From Primorskyibacter flagellatus (GTDB lineage Bacteria; Pseudomonadota; Alphaproteobacteria; Rhodobacterales; Rhodobacteraceae), in assembly GCF_014638275.1 (NCBI RefSeq), contig NZ_BMFJ01000004.1, positions 62,001 through 126,000 of the forward strand: 64,000 bases of DNA, in the 5' to 3' direction. This document shows, one piece after another, positions 43,234 to 51,210 of this stretch (positions are counted from its first letter, which is position 1; each line of letters begins with the position of its first letter). Position numbers and translations under genes: made by a program. The notes beneath the pieces are model-generated. The model saw only the letters and a program-made list of their open reading frames with translations. It ran no database searches and had not been told where the DNA came from.

Positions 43234-44349
43234 ATGTTGGACATGCGGGCTTTTCGAGCACTCCTTGCCCTGGTGATCGCCATCTCGCCCGCGCTGGACG
43301 CGGCGCGGGCCGACGTGCGCATCAAGGACATCGCCCAGTTCGAGGGCATCCGGGAAAACCAGCTGGTCGGCTATGGCCTCGTGGTCGGGCTGAATGGCAC
43401 CGGCGACACGCTGCGCAACAGCCCCTTCACGCAGAAGAGCATCGAGGGGATGCTGGAGCGGCTCGGCGTCGGCAACCTGGCCGATGAGCAGATGCGCACC
43501 CAGAACACCGCCGCGGTCATGGTGACATCCATGCTGCCGCCCTTTGCGCGGCGCGGGTCGACGATTGACGTGGTCGTGTCCTCGCTTGGCGATGCGTCGT
43601 CGCTGCGGGGCGGGACGCTGATGGTGACGCCGCTGTCCGGCGCGGATGGTGAGGTCTATGCCGTGGCGCAAGGGCCGATCGCGGTGGCGGGCTATGCGGC
43701 GCAGGGGGCGAATGCCTCCATCGTCGAGGGCGTGCCGACCGTGGCGCGGATCGAAAACGGCGCGACGGTCGAGAACGAAATCGACTTCAACCTCAACTCC
43801 CTCCGCTCCTTCAGGGTGGCTCTGCGCACGCCCGACATCACCACGGCGAACCGGGTGGCGGACAAGATCAACCAGTCGCTTGGCCCGCGCACCGCGCAGG
43901 TGCTGGACGCGACGACGATCGAGGTGATGAGCAACGACAAGGGCGCCACGGCCGAGATGATGGCGGCGGTGGAAAACCTGATGGTGCAGCCGGATTCGGT
44001 CGCGAAGGTGGTGATCGACGCGCGGTCCGGGACCATCGTCATCGGGTCGAACGTGCGGGTGGACAAGGTCGCGGTATCGCAGGGCGGTCTGACCGTCATC
44101 GTGCGCGAGGACATCCAGGTCAGCCAGCCCGAACCGATCACCATTGGCGGCACCACGGTTGTCGTGCCGCAGACCGAGGTGCAGGCCCAGGAAGCGGAAG
44201 CGCATTTCACCATCCTCGAAGGCGACGTGAGCCTGCAACGGCTGGTGGACGGGCTTAACGCCATCGGTGTGACGGCCAGCCAGACCATTTCGATCCTTCA
44301 GGCCATCAAGGCCGCCGGCGCCCTGCACGCCGACCTGGAAATCATCTGA
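43234..44349 (+). CDS. flgI: Flagellar P-ring protein FlgI
   Basis: FlgI (371 residues) forms the periplasmic P ring. It has a signal peptide (about 1-26, cleavage near ARA-D), the conserved VRIKDIAQFEGIRENQLVGYGLVVGLNGTGD region (in segments), and the C-terminal VDGLNAIGVT-SQTISILQAIKAAGALHADLEII. Length is normal. First gene of flgI-flgJ-flgN. Confidence 0.96.
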   Translation: MLDMRAFRALLALVIAISPALDAARADVRIKDIAQFEGIRENQLVGYGLVVGLNGTGDTLRNSPFTQKSIEGMLERLGVGNLADEQMRTQNTAAVMVTSMLPPFARRGSTIDVVVSSLGDASSLRGGTLMVTPLSGADGEVYAVAQGPIAVAGYAAQGANASIVEGVPTVARIENGATVENEIDFNLNSLRSFRVALRTPDITTANRVADKINQSLGPRTAQVLDATTIEVMSNDKGATAEMMAAVENLMVQPDSVAKVVIDARSGTIVIGSNVRVDKVAVSQGGLTVIVREDIQVSQPEPITIGGTTVVVPQTEVQAQEAEAHFTILEGDVSLQRLVDGLNAIGVTASQTISILQAIKAAGALHADLEII

Positions 44350-44361
44350 GGAGCGCGCGCC

Positions 44362-44676
44362 ATGGAGATCCCCTCCACCAACTTCGTGGCGATGGCGCAG
44401 GGCCAGGCGCAGCTGACCCGCAACGGGCAGGCGACGGATCCGGCCAAGACCACGGCGCGGGAATTCGAGGCGGTGTTCCTGACGCAGGTGATGGAAGAGA
44501 TGCTGAAGACCGTGAGCATGGGCACGATGGACGGCGGCTTTGCCGAGGAGACCTGGCGCAGCTTCCTTGCCCGGGCCTATGCGGATCAGCTGGCGCTTCA
44601 GGGCACGACGGGCATTGCACAGAGCGTTGAGGCCAGCATCGGCGCCTACCGCGCCGCGATGGTGAAACAGGGGTAA
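44362..44676 (+). CDS. flgJ: Rod-binding protein FlgJ (short form without muramidase)
   Basis: This 104-residue protein corresponds only to the N-terminal rod-capping domain of FlgJ (AREFEAVFLTQVMEEML; GFAEETWRSFLARAYADQLA). The enzymatic domain is absent, as is common in alphaproteobacteria; the SltF-like enzyme at 13025-13792 can supply it. It follows flgI by 12 bp. Confidence 0.88.
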   Translation: MEIPSTNFVAMAQGQAQLTRNGQATDPAKTTAREFEAVFLTQVMEEMLKTVSMGTMDGGFAEETWRSFLARAYADQLALQGTTGIAQSVEASIGAYRAAMVKQG

Positions 44677-44689
44677 GGGGGACACGGAC

Positions 44690-45091
44690 ATGGCAAACAT
44701 GGCGCAGGCATTATCGGTCGTGGACCGGCTGTCGCGGCTGCTGCGGGACGAGATCGCGGCGATCACCGGCGGGCGGCTGGCCGAGGTGACGGAGATCTAT
44801 CCCAAGAAGACGGCGTTGCTGGCCGAGGTGGAGGAGGCCTTTGCCACCCCCCGCGCGCTGCTGACCGATCATCCGCAGTCGGCAGAGCTGCGCGGCAAGC
44901 TGGTGGAGCTGCGCGAACTGATCGCCCAGGACCATGCCCTGCTGGAGAAAATGACCCAGGCGACAGGCGCGATCATCGACGAACTGGACCGCATCCGCGA
45001 CCGCCATTCGCTATCGGGAACCTACGGGCCGGACGGGGAAAAACGCGCGCGCAGCACCGTGGCCTCGCAACATTTCGACCAGTCCCTGTAA
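44690..45091 (+). CDS. flgN: FlgN-like export chaperone
   Basis: This 133-residue all-helical protein has the look of FlgN, the chaperone for FlgK and FlgL: an N-terminal helical hairpin with LLRDEIAAITGGRLAEVTEI, acidic helices and a polar flexible tail. It lies 13 bp after flgJ in a flgI-flgJ-flgN arrangement. Only family-level features, no unique motif, support the name. Confidence 0.7.
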   Translation: MANMAQALSVVDRLSRLLRDEIAAITGGRLAEVTEIYPKKTALLAEVEEAFATPRALLTDHPQSAELRGKLVELRELIAQDHALLEKMTQATGAIIDELDRIRDRHSLSGTYGPDGEKRARSTVASQHFDQSL

Positions 45092-45096
45092 ACTTC

Positions 45097-45129
45097 CTTA
45101 ATTTCGCCTCAAATGGAGTGTTGATTAAC
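45097..45129 (+). promoter_or_regulatory. Promoter candidate of flagellin gene 1
   Basis: CTTAATTTCGCC at 45097 and GTGTTGATTA near 45118-45127 are shared with the region before flagellin 2 (CTTAATTTCGCC at 46227; GTGTTATC). Spacing of the two blocks is the same. They fit -35/-10-like boxes read by a common, possibly alternative, sigma factor. Confidence 0.45.
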
Positions 45130-45132
45130 CGC

Positions 45133-45196
45133 ACGGGCAGGCCCGTTTTCGGAAGAAATCCGATGACTCGATAAAAAAAATGTATCGGAGCAGAAG
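45133..45196 (+). promoter_or_regulatory. Structured 5' leader of flagellin 1
   Basis: Three stems: ACGGG-CAGG-CCCGT (45133-45146) followed by TTTT; TCGGA-AGAAA-TCCGA (45149-45163); and CGATA with TATCG (45169-45173, 45183-45187) directly abutting the GAG of the Shine-Dalgarno. The leader is conserved before flagellins 2 and 3. FlbT of Caulobacter binds flagellin leaders, and flbT lies downstream. Confidence 0.65.
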
Positions 45197-46033
45197 ATGT
45201 CTTCCATTCTTACGAACCACAGCGCGATGACCGCGCTGTCTACCCTGCGCAGCATCAACAGCAACCTGAGCTCGACGCAGAGCCGTATCTCCACCGGTCT
45301 CAAGATCGAATCCGGCAAGGACAACGCAGCCTATTTCTCCATCTCCAAGACGATGGCCGGTGACTCCGGCATGTTCAAGGCGATCGACGAGAACCTGACG
45401 CTGCAGAAGAACGCCGTCTCCACCGCGCGCCTCGGCGCCGAGACCCTGGTCGACCTTGCCAAGGAATTCGCCGAGCGCGTTGCCTTCGCACAGGGCGGCA
45501 CCCAGGAAGTCCGCGACGACGTGCAGGCCGAACTGGACGAACTTGCCGCCCGGATGGCCACCACGATTTCCCAGTCGACCTTCAACGGCACCGACTACGT
45601 GAACGGTACCGCGAGCGTTTCCGTCGTGACCGGCATCAGCCGTGGCGCCGGCGGCACCGTGTCGACCACTTCCATGTCGTTCCTGCAGCAGGACCTTGGC
45701 GCGATCCAGTCCGTTCTGGCAAACCTCGACCTGTCCGCAGCGGCGTCCGCCGGTGCACAGGCGACGATCCTGCAGTCGGCCGAAGCGCAGCTGGCCGCCG
45801 CCGTTGCCTCCGCGACCGCGCTCGGCATCGCCGAGAAGTCGATCGAGACCCAGAAAGAATTCCTGGGCGCCCTGACCGACCGTCTGGACAGCGGCATCGG
45901 GTCGATGATCGACGCCAACATGGAAGAGGAGGCCGCGCGTCTCCAGGCCCTTCAGGTGCAGCAGCAGCTCGCCACGCAGTCGCTGTCGATTGCCAACGCA
46001 GCGCCGCAGAACATCCTGAGCCTGTTCCGCTAA
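45197..46033 (+). CDS. Flagellin 1
   Basis: This 278-residue flagellin has the conserved N-terminal (NHSAMTALSTLRSINSNL; QSRISTGLKIESGKDNAAYF) and C-terminal (EEEAARLQALQVQQQLATQSLSIAN; ILSLFR) helices and a short variable middle. It is the first of three equal-length tandem copies. The length is that of small alphaproteobacterial flagellins lacking D2/D3. Exposed Ser/Thr in the middle are possible sites for the FlmG-like glycosyltransferase. A strong terminator follows. Confidence 0.97.
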   Translation: MSSILTNHSAMTALSTLRSINSNLSSTQSRISTGLKIESGKDNAAYFSISKTMAGDSGMFKAIDENLTLQKNAVSTARLGAETLVDLAKEFAERVAFAQGGTQEVRDDVQAELDELAARMATTISQSTFNGTDYVNGTASVSVVTGISRGAGGTVSTTSMSFLQQDLGAIQSVLANLDLSAAASAGAQATILQSAEAQLAAAVASATALGIAEKSIETQKEFLGALTDRLDSGIGSMIDANMEEEAARLQALQVQQQLATQSLSIANAAPQNILSLFR

Positions 46034-46060
46034 CCGCGGCACTCGCCTTAAGGTAGGAAA

Positions 46061-46085
46061 GGCCGCGGGATCCGCGGCCTTTTTT
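46061..46085 (+). terminator. Rho-independent terminator after flagellin 1
   Basis: GGCCGCGG (46061-46068) pairs perfectly with CCGCGGCC (46072-46079), loop GAT, followed by six T. It separates flagellin 1 from the promoter of flagellin 2; the rest of the 291-bp gap has no gene. Confidence 0.92.
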
Positions 46086-46216
46086 CGTGTCGGAAAAACG
46101 CCTGCCTCAATCTTGCCACATTTCGCCGGGGCGGTCCGCGGAGCGGCGCGGAAAACTGCTGTATACCTCTGGCGAACAAGGCTTTTTCAGAAAAAACCAA
46201 TAAACCGGGATCTTGC

Positions 46217-46231
46217 CTAACTGTTTCTTAA
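46217..46231 (+). promoter_or_regulatory. CtrA-like box upstream of flagellin 2
   Basis: CTAA-N7-TTAA differs in one base from the CtrA consensus TTAA-N7-TTAA and overlaps the CTTAAT promoter block. Flagellin 1 has no good counterpart, so this may be chance. Confidence 0.25.
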
Positions 46232-46262
46232 TTTCGCCCGAAACGGGGTGTTATCTGCACTC

Positions 46263-46324
46263 ACGGGCAGGCCCGGTTTCGGAAGAAATCCGATGAAGCA
46301 AGAAAAAGAATATCGGAGCAGAAT
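46263..46324 (+). promoter_or_regulatory. Structured 5' leader of flagellin 2
   Basis: ACGGGCAGGCCCG (one pair shorter than in leader 1), the identical TCGGA-AGAAA-TCCGA stem, and ATCGGAGCAG at the ribosome site are conserved with leader 1. The third stem is not formed here. Confidence 0.6.
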
Positions 46325-47161
46325 ATGTCTTCTATCCTGACGAACCACAGCGCGATGACTGCGCTGTCGACCCTGCGCAACATCAACAGCGACCTGAACT
46401 CGACCCAGAGCCGTATCTCGACCGGCCTGAAGATCGAGTCCGGCAAGGACAACGCAGCCTACTTCTCCATCTCCAAGACGATGGCCGGCGACTCCGGCAT
46501 GTTCAAGGCGATCGACGAGAACCTGACGCTGCAGAAGAACGCTGTCTCCACCGCGCGCCTCGGCGCCGAGACCCTGGTCGACCTGGCCAAGCAGTTCACC
46601 GAGCGCGTCGCCTTCGCGCAGGGCGGCACCCAGGAAGTCCGTGACGACGTGCAGGCCGAACTGGACGAGCTGGCGGCACGTATGCTGACCACCATCAACC
46701 AGTCGACCTTCAACGGCACCGACTATGTCAGCGCCGCCGCAACGATCACCGTCGTGACCGGTATCTCCCGCTCCTCCACGGGGTCGGTGAGCACCACCAG
46801 CATGACCTTCATGTCGCAGAACCTGGCCGCGATCCAGACCGCGCTCGACGCCGTCTCGATCACCTCCGCCACCACCGCGACGCTGCAGGAAGCCGCGCTG
46901 ACCGCCGCCGAAGCCGAACTTGGCAAGGCGATTGCATCGGCCACCGCGCTCGGCATCGCCGAGAAGTCGATCGAGACCCAGAAGGAATTCCTGGGTGCCC
47001 TGACCGACCGTCTGGACAGCGGCATCGGGTCGATGATCGACGCCAACATGGAAGAGGAGGCCGCGCGTCTCCAGGCCCTTCAGGTGCAGCAGCAGCTGGC
47101 AACGCAGTCCCTGTCGATTGCGAACTCGTCGCCGCAGAACATCCTGAGCCTGTTCCGCTAA
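46325..47161 (+). CDS. Flagellin 2
   Basis: This 278-residue flagellin is nearly identical to flagellin 1 over the first 130 and last 90 residues, while the central about 55 residues differ (TITVVTGISRSSTGSV; ALDAVSITSATT). Such a pattern points to gene conversion of the ends with free variation of the surface part. It has its own promoter and leader. Confidence 0.97.
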   Translation: MSSILTNHSAMTALSTLRNINSDLNSTQSRISTGLKIESGKDNAAYFSISKTMAGDSGMFKAIDENLTLQKNAVSTARLGAETLVDLAKQFTERVAFAQGGTQEVRDDVQAELDELAARMLTTINQSTFNGTDYVSAAATITVVTGISRSSTGSVSTTSMTFMSQNLAAIQTALDAVSITSATTATLQEAALTAAEAELGKAIASATALGIAEKSIETQKEFLGALTDRLDSGIGSMIDANMEEEAARLQALQVQQQLATQSLSIANSSPQNILSLFR

Positions 47162-47405
47162 CCGCGGAATAGCACATGAACAACCTTGAGGGGCTGCGGT
47201 TTACCGTGGCCCCTTGAGAGCATCCGGGTCCCCGCCAGCAGAGGACGATGCGAGGCGATTTGCGCTATCGCACTGATGGGATTGCAAAGTTTTCGCTCCG
47301 TCACAGCCGCCGAAAATTTGGCAAAAGCGTGACGGCGCCGCAACAGTCCCGGTGATTGCGCAGAATTGCTTACACATCGTCAACTATGAGTGGTAGTGTA
47401 TAACC
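47162..47405 (+). other. Intergenic region between flagellins 2 and 3
   Basis: The gap 47162-47466 has no gene. It holds an 11-bp imperfect hairpin at 47189-47214 (AGGGGC with GCCCCT plus inner G-U pairs, loop TTTA) without a T-run, an inverted repeat CCGTCAC (47298) / GTGACGG (47329), and a GTGTATAA block just before the leader of flagellin 3. The CTTAATTTCGCC block of the other two flagellin promoters is missing. Confidence 0.6.
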
Positions 47406-47466
47406 ACGGGCAGGCCCGTTTTCGGCAGAAGTCGACGACGCGATAAAAATAAATCGGAGCAGTACG
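47406..47466 (+). promoter_or_regulatory. Structured 5' leader of flagellin 3
   Basis: ACGGG-CAGG-CCCGT (47406-47419) followed by TTTTCGG is exact; the middle stem is shortened; CGAT and ATCG flank an A-rich loop at the ribosome site GGAGCAG. It is the most divergent of the three leaders but keeps the same order. Confidence 0.6.
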
Positions 47467-48303
47467 ATGTCATCTATCCTTACGAACCACAGCGCCATGA
47501 CGGCGCTGGCCACCTTGCGACAAATCAACACCAACCTGACCGATACGCAGGGCCGTATCTCCAGCGGGTTGAAGATTGAATCCGGCAAGGACAACGCAGC
47601 CTATTTCTCCATCTCCAAGACGATGTCGGGCGACTCCGGCATGTTCAAGGCGATCGACGAAACCCTGACGCTGCAGAAGAACGCCGTCTCCACCGCGCGC
47701 CTCGGCGCCGAGACGCTGGTCGACCTCGCCAAGTCCTTTGCGGAGCGCGTCGCGTTCGCCCAGGGCGGCACCGAAGAGGTGCGGGCCGATGTGCAGGCCG
47801 AACTGAACGCGCTGACCGCGCGGATGACGACCACGATCTCGCAGTCGACCTTCAACGGCACCGACTACGTGAACGCCACGACCTCGGTCACGCTGGTCAC
47901 CGGGATCAGCCGCGCCGCCGGCGGGACGATCTCCACCACCACGATGTCGTTCCTGCAGCAGGATCTTGGCGCCATCGCCTCCATCCTGGCCGCGATCGAC
48001 CTGACCGCCGCGGATTCCGCCGGCGCCCAGGTGGCCGCGCTGCAGAGTGCCGAAGCCCAGCTTTCCGCGGCCGTCGCCGCCGCAACCTCTCTCGGCATCG
48101 CCGAGAAGTCCATCGAGACGCAGAAAGTCTTCCTCGCGGAACTGACCGACCGTCTCGACAGCGGCATCGGGTCGATGATCGACGCGGACATGGAAGAAGA
48201 GGCCGCACGCCTTCAGGCGCAGCAGGTCCAGCAGCAGCTTGCCACGCAGTCGCTGTCAATTGCCAACGCAACGCCACAAAATATCCTAAGTCTCTTCCAA
48301 TAA
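47467..48303 (+). CDS. Flagellin 3
   Basis: This 278-residue flagellin is more diverged than copies 1 and 2 (NTNLTDTQGRISSG; KSFAERVAFAQGGTEEVRADVQ; ends ILSLFQ) but has the same architecture. Its variable middle is closer to flagellin 1 (VTGISRAAGGTISTTTMSFLQQDLGAI) than to flagellin 2. flaF and flbT follow after 133 bp that contain a CCCCGG/CCGGGG hairpin (48369-48385) without a T-run. Confidence 0.97.
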   Translation: MSSILTNHSAMTALATLRQINTNLTDTQGRISSGLKIESGKDNAAYFSISKTMSGDSGMFKAIDETLTLQKNAVSTARLGAETLVDLAKSFAERVAFAQGGTEEVRADVQAELNALTARMTTTISQSTFNGTDYVNATTSVTLVTGISRAAGGTISTTTMSFLQQDLGAIASILAAIDLTAADSAGAQVAALQSAEAQLSAAVAAATSLGIAEKSIETQKVFLAELTDRLDSGIGSMIDADMEEEAARLQAQQVQQQLATQSLSIANATPQNILSLFQ

Positions 48304-48436
48304 TAGGCGCGCGTTGATCGACAACCACGGGGGGCCGTCAGAGCAAGCGGCCTTTCGAAGAGTGCCCACCCCGGATCAACCGGGGGGACATCCAGCCAAA
48401 AACAAACCGCACAAGCGGAAATGAGGACAGGTCAAA

Positions 48437-48835
48437 ATGAGTATCGCGGCGTACAAGCGCACGATTCGTGAGAGCGAGAGCCCCCGTCAGATCGAACGGC
48501 GGGTCTTTGTCCGGGTCACCGGCGAGCTTGAAAAACACAGCACGGTCTATGACACGACCCGGTCCCGCCCGGACCGGGTGGCCATCCTGGCCCAGGGCCT
48601 GCGTGCGCAGCTTGCCGACAACCTGAAGCTCTGGTCGACCATCAAGCATGACCTGTCCCATCCGGAAAACGGCCTGCCCCTGCCGCTAAAAGCCGGTCTC
48701 ATTTCCCTTGCGCTGTTCGTCGAACGCCAGTCCGCCCAGGTGCTGGGCGGGGAGGCGGGGCTGGGTGTCCTCGTCACCATCAACCAGAGCCTGATCTCCG
48801 GGCTCTCCGGCGCGATGCCGGGACCGCGGGGGTAG
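48437..48835 (+). CDS. flaF: Flagellin synthesis regulator FlaF
   Basis: This 132-residue protein begins with the FlaF pattern (AYKRTIRESESPRQIERRVF) and continues with LWSTIKHDLSHPENGLP and LISLALFVERQ. In Caulobacter FlaF promotes flagellin translation or secretion and opposes FlbT. Located between flagellin 3 and flbT, with 5 bp to flbT. Confidence 0.93.
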   Translation: MSIAAYKRTIRESESPRQIERRVFVRVTGELEKHSTVYDTTRSRPDRVAILAQGLRAQLADNLKLWSTIKHDLSHPENGLPLPLKAGLISLALFVERQSAQVLGGEAGLGVLVTINQSLISGLSGAMPGPRG

Positions 48836-48840
48836 GGCGC

Positions 48841-49305
48841 ATGGCACTCCAGCTGACCCTGAAGCCCTTCGAGCGGATCGTGATCAACGGTTGCGTGGTG
48901 CGGAACTCCGCCCGCAAGTCAACCATCGTAATCGAGACCAAGGCCGATGTCGTGCGCGGCCAGGACCTGCTGAGCCGCAAGGCCGCCGTCACCCCCGTCA
49001 ACCAGGCCTATTTCCTGGTGCAGACTGCACTGACCGACCCGGCGTTGCAGGACAAGCTGCGCTCGCCGATCCAGAAACAGCTGGCCGCACTGGCCACCAC
49101 CTTTGGCCCGCCGACCGTGCATTCGGTCTTCGAGGCCGCCAACTTCGTCAGCCAGGGCGACTTCTACAAGGCGCTCCGTGCCCTCCGTCCGCTGATGAAA
49201 CGCGAGGCTGAAATCCTCGGCGCGAACGTTCCGCGCCCGGCCAGCCTGCGCGGTGACATTGTGTCTGAGGAAGAGGAGCCGGCGTTAAGCCGTGATGCAG
49301 GATGA
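48841..49305 (+). CDS. flbT: Flagellin mRNA repressor FlbT
   Basis: FlbT (154 residues) binds the 5' leader of flagellin mRNA in Caulobacter and controls its stability. The motifs LTLKPFERIVINGCVVRN and AYFLVQTALTDP are characteristic. Overlaps the DUF1217 gene by 4 bp (ATGA). The three flagellin leaders upstream, with conserved stems, are the probable targets. Confidence 0.94.
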   Translation: MALQLTLKPFERIVINGCVVRNSARKSTIVIETKADVVRGQDLLSRKAAVTPVNQAYFLVQTALTDPALQDKLRSPIQKQLAALATTFGPPTVHSVFEAANFVSQGDFYKALRALRPLMKREAEILGANVPRPASLRGDIVSEEEEPALSRDAG

Positions 49306-50126
49306 TACCCATTTCAGGACTGTCGTCGATCAACGGGCTGAACATCGTTGATGCGACACGCGACAAGCAGCTCGACCTGATCCGCAACTCGGCCCAGCAC
49401 AAGCGGGAGATCGAGTATTTCAAGGCGAACATCAAGGATGTCGAAAACGTCGACCAGCTGGTCGACGACAGCCGCCTCTACAGCTTCGTGATGCGCGCCT
49501 TCGATCTTGAGGATCAGATCTTCGGCAAGGCGATGATCAAGAAGGTCCTGAAAAGCAACATCGAGGAATCCGATGCGCTGGTGAACCGTCTCACGGACCC
49601 GCGTTTCCGCGAGATGTATCAGGAAATGGGCTTCGGCACCGACGGCGAAGGCAACCTGAACACCATCCTCACGCGCTGGCAGGACCGTATGGTGAACCGT
49701 TACGTCGAACGGCAGTTCATCAACTTCCAGGACGAACAGAACGCCACCGTCGGAACCGCGCTGGAGTTCCGGCGCAACGCGGGCGACATCGAATCCGCCT
49801 TCGACATCCTGAAAAACACGCAGATGACGGAGTTCTTCCAGACCGCGCTTGGCCTGCCGTCCTCGCTCTCGGGGCTGGACATCGACAAGCAGGCCGAGAT
49901 CATCAACAAGAAGTTCGATCTGGAAACGCTGAGCGATCCCGAGGTGGTCGAAAAGCTGATCCGCAAGTACGTCGCGATCTCCGACGCGCTGAACGGATCC
50001 GCCACGGCGAACAACGGCGCGCTTCAGATGCTGACGGCGACATCGAACGCGGCGGCAGCCTCCATCATCTCCATCACGATGAGCATCGACCGCGTCGGAT
50101 ACTCCGCCTCCCGGCTCTACAGCTGA
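49302..50126 (+). CDS. DUF1217 flagellar protein
   Basis: This 274-residue helical protein has the DUF1217 pattern (REIEYFKANIKDVENVDQLVDD; AFDLEDQIFGKAMIKKVLKSN; TRWQDRMVNRYVERQF). Members occur in flagellar loci of alphaproteobacteria, are predicted to be exported, and their exact role is unsettled. It is translationally coupled to flbT and converges on fliG with a 21-bp gap. Confidence 0.85.
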   Translation: MIPISGLSSINGLNIVDATRDKQLDLIRNSAQHKREIEYFKANIKDVENVDQLVDDSRLYSFVMRAFDLEDQIFGKAMIKKVLKSNIEESDALVNRLTDPRFREMYQEMGFGTDGEGNLNTILTRWQDRMVNRYVERQFINFQDEQNATVGTALEFRRNAGDIESAFDILKNTQMTEFFQTALGLPSSLSGLDIDKQAEIINKKFDLETLSDPEVVEKLIRKYVAISDALNGSATANNGALQMLTATSNAAAASIISITMSIDRVGYSASRLYS

Positions 50127-50147
50127 GCGGGGCGGCGCCGACCGCTA

Positions 50148-51194
50148 TCAGATGAATTCCTCGTCGTCCGCCATCGGCAGGGCGATGACCTCCTCGTCCG
50201 CAAGTTCCTTGGCGTAGTCGAGCAGACCGGCCTGCGCCTCGCGGACATCCTTGCCGCGGACGGGACCCATGGTGTTCATCTCTTCCTCAAGCATGTCGCG
50301 CGACCGGCCCGGAAGGGCGGCGAGGAACACGTCGCGGACCTCTTTCTTCGCGCCGCGCAGGGCGATCGGCAGCGCGTTGCCCGGTGCACCGCGCATGACG
50401 CGGGCAAGGTCCATCGCGTTGAGGTTGGCGAGATCGTCAAAGGTGAACATCTTGGACTTGATCGCGCTGAACGTCTCGGGGATGCGCTGCTCCAGGTCCT
50501 CGGACAGCTGCTGGAAGGACACGACGTCGAGCTTGTTGAACAGGTCCGCCATCTTCTGCTGAAGCTCGCCGGATGTTGGCTGAGCGGGGGCGGAGATGAT
50601 GTCGGTCTGCAGCGTTTCCTCGATCTGCTTCATCATGTGATGGGGCACCGCCTCCATCCGGATCATGCGTTCGACCACGTCGTGCATCTTTTCCTGACCA
50701 AGCAGGGGCAGGACCTTGGCGGCGACGTCGTTCTTCACGTTGGACAGGATCGCGGCGCAGGTCTGTTCGTGTTCGTTGCGCAGGTAGTTGGCGATGACGT
50801 TCTCCGACAGGGAGGAGAAGCGCGTCCAGAGATCCTTTTCCATCAGCGGGCCGCGGATGTCCTTGAGGATACCGTCGACCTGGTCGGAGGGGAGGAAGGA
50901 GCGCAGCATGTCCTCTGCCACGGTGAAGGACCCGACGACGCCGCCGCCGTTGGCGATGCCCTCCACGAAATCCGACATGACCTGTTCGACCTGGTCCGCC
51001 TCGATCACGCCGAGCCCGGCCATGGCGCGGGTCATGATCTGAATCTCCTCGTCCGTCAGCTTCTGCATCAGGGCCGACCCGCGCTGTTCGCCGAGGCAGA
51101 GGAACAGGATCGCGGCCTTCTCGGGCCCGCGCAGCGCGCGCTTCTGGGGCAGGCGGCGTTCGGTCTGCTTGCGTTGCGCTTCCATTACGGCCAT
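50148..51194 (-). CDS. fliG: Motor switch protein FliG
   Basis: FliG transmits stator torque and binds FliF. The 348-residue protein has an N-terminal domain (RGPEKAAILFLCLGE), the EHEQTCAAILSNV middle motif (EHPQ in most species), and a C-terminal charged helix (MRGAPGNALPIALRGAKKEV). Last gene of fliF-fliH-fliN-fliP-fliG. Confidence 0.95.
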   Translation of the reverse strand: MAVMEAQRKQTERRLPQKRALRGPEKAAILFLCLGEQRGSALMQKLTDEEIQIMTRAMAGLGVIEADQVEQVMSDFVEGIANGGGVVGSFTVAEDMLRSFLPSDQVDGILKDIRGPLMEKDLWTRFSSLSENVIANYLRNEHEQTCAAILSNVKNDVAAKVLPLLGQEKMHDVVERMIRMEAVPHHMMKQIEETLQTDIISAPAQPTSGELQQKMADLFNKLDVVSFQQLSEDLEQRIPETFSAIKSKMFTFDDLANLNAMDLARVMRGAPGNALPIALRGAKKEVRDVFLAALPGRSRDMLEEEMNTMGPVRGKDVREAQAGLLDYAKELADEEVIALPMADDEEFI

Positions 51195-51210
51195 GTCGCG
51201 TTTCCTTTTC

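Noticed and set aside
45097..46256. Classic sigma-28 (TAAA-N15-GCCGATAA) or sigma-54 (TGGCAC-N5-TTGC) promoters before the flagellins
   Set aside because: Neither consensus could be found at a sensible distance from the start codons.
47189..47214. Hairpin after flagellin 2 as a terminator
   Set aside because: The stem is good but no T-run follows, so I list it only as a structure within the intergenic region.
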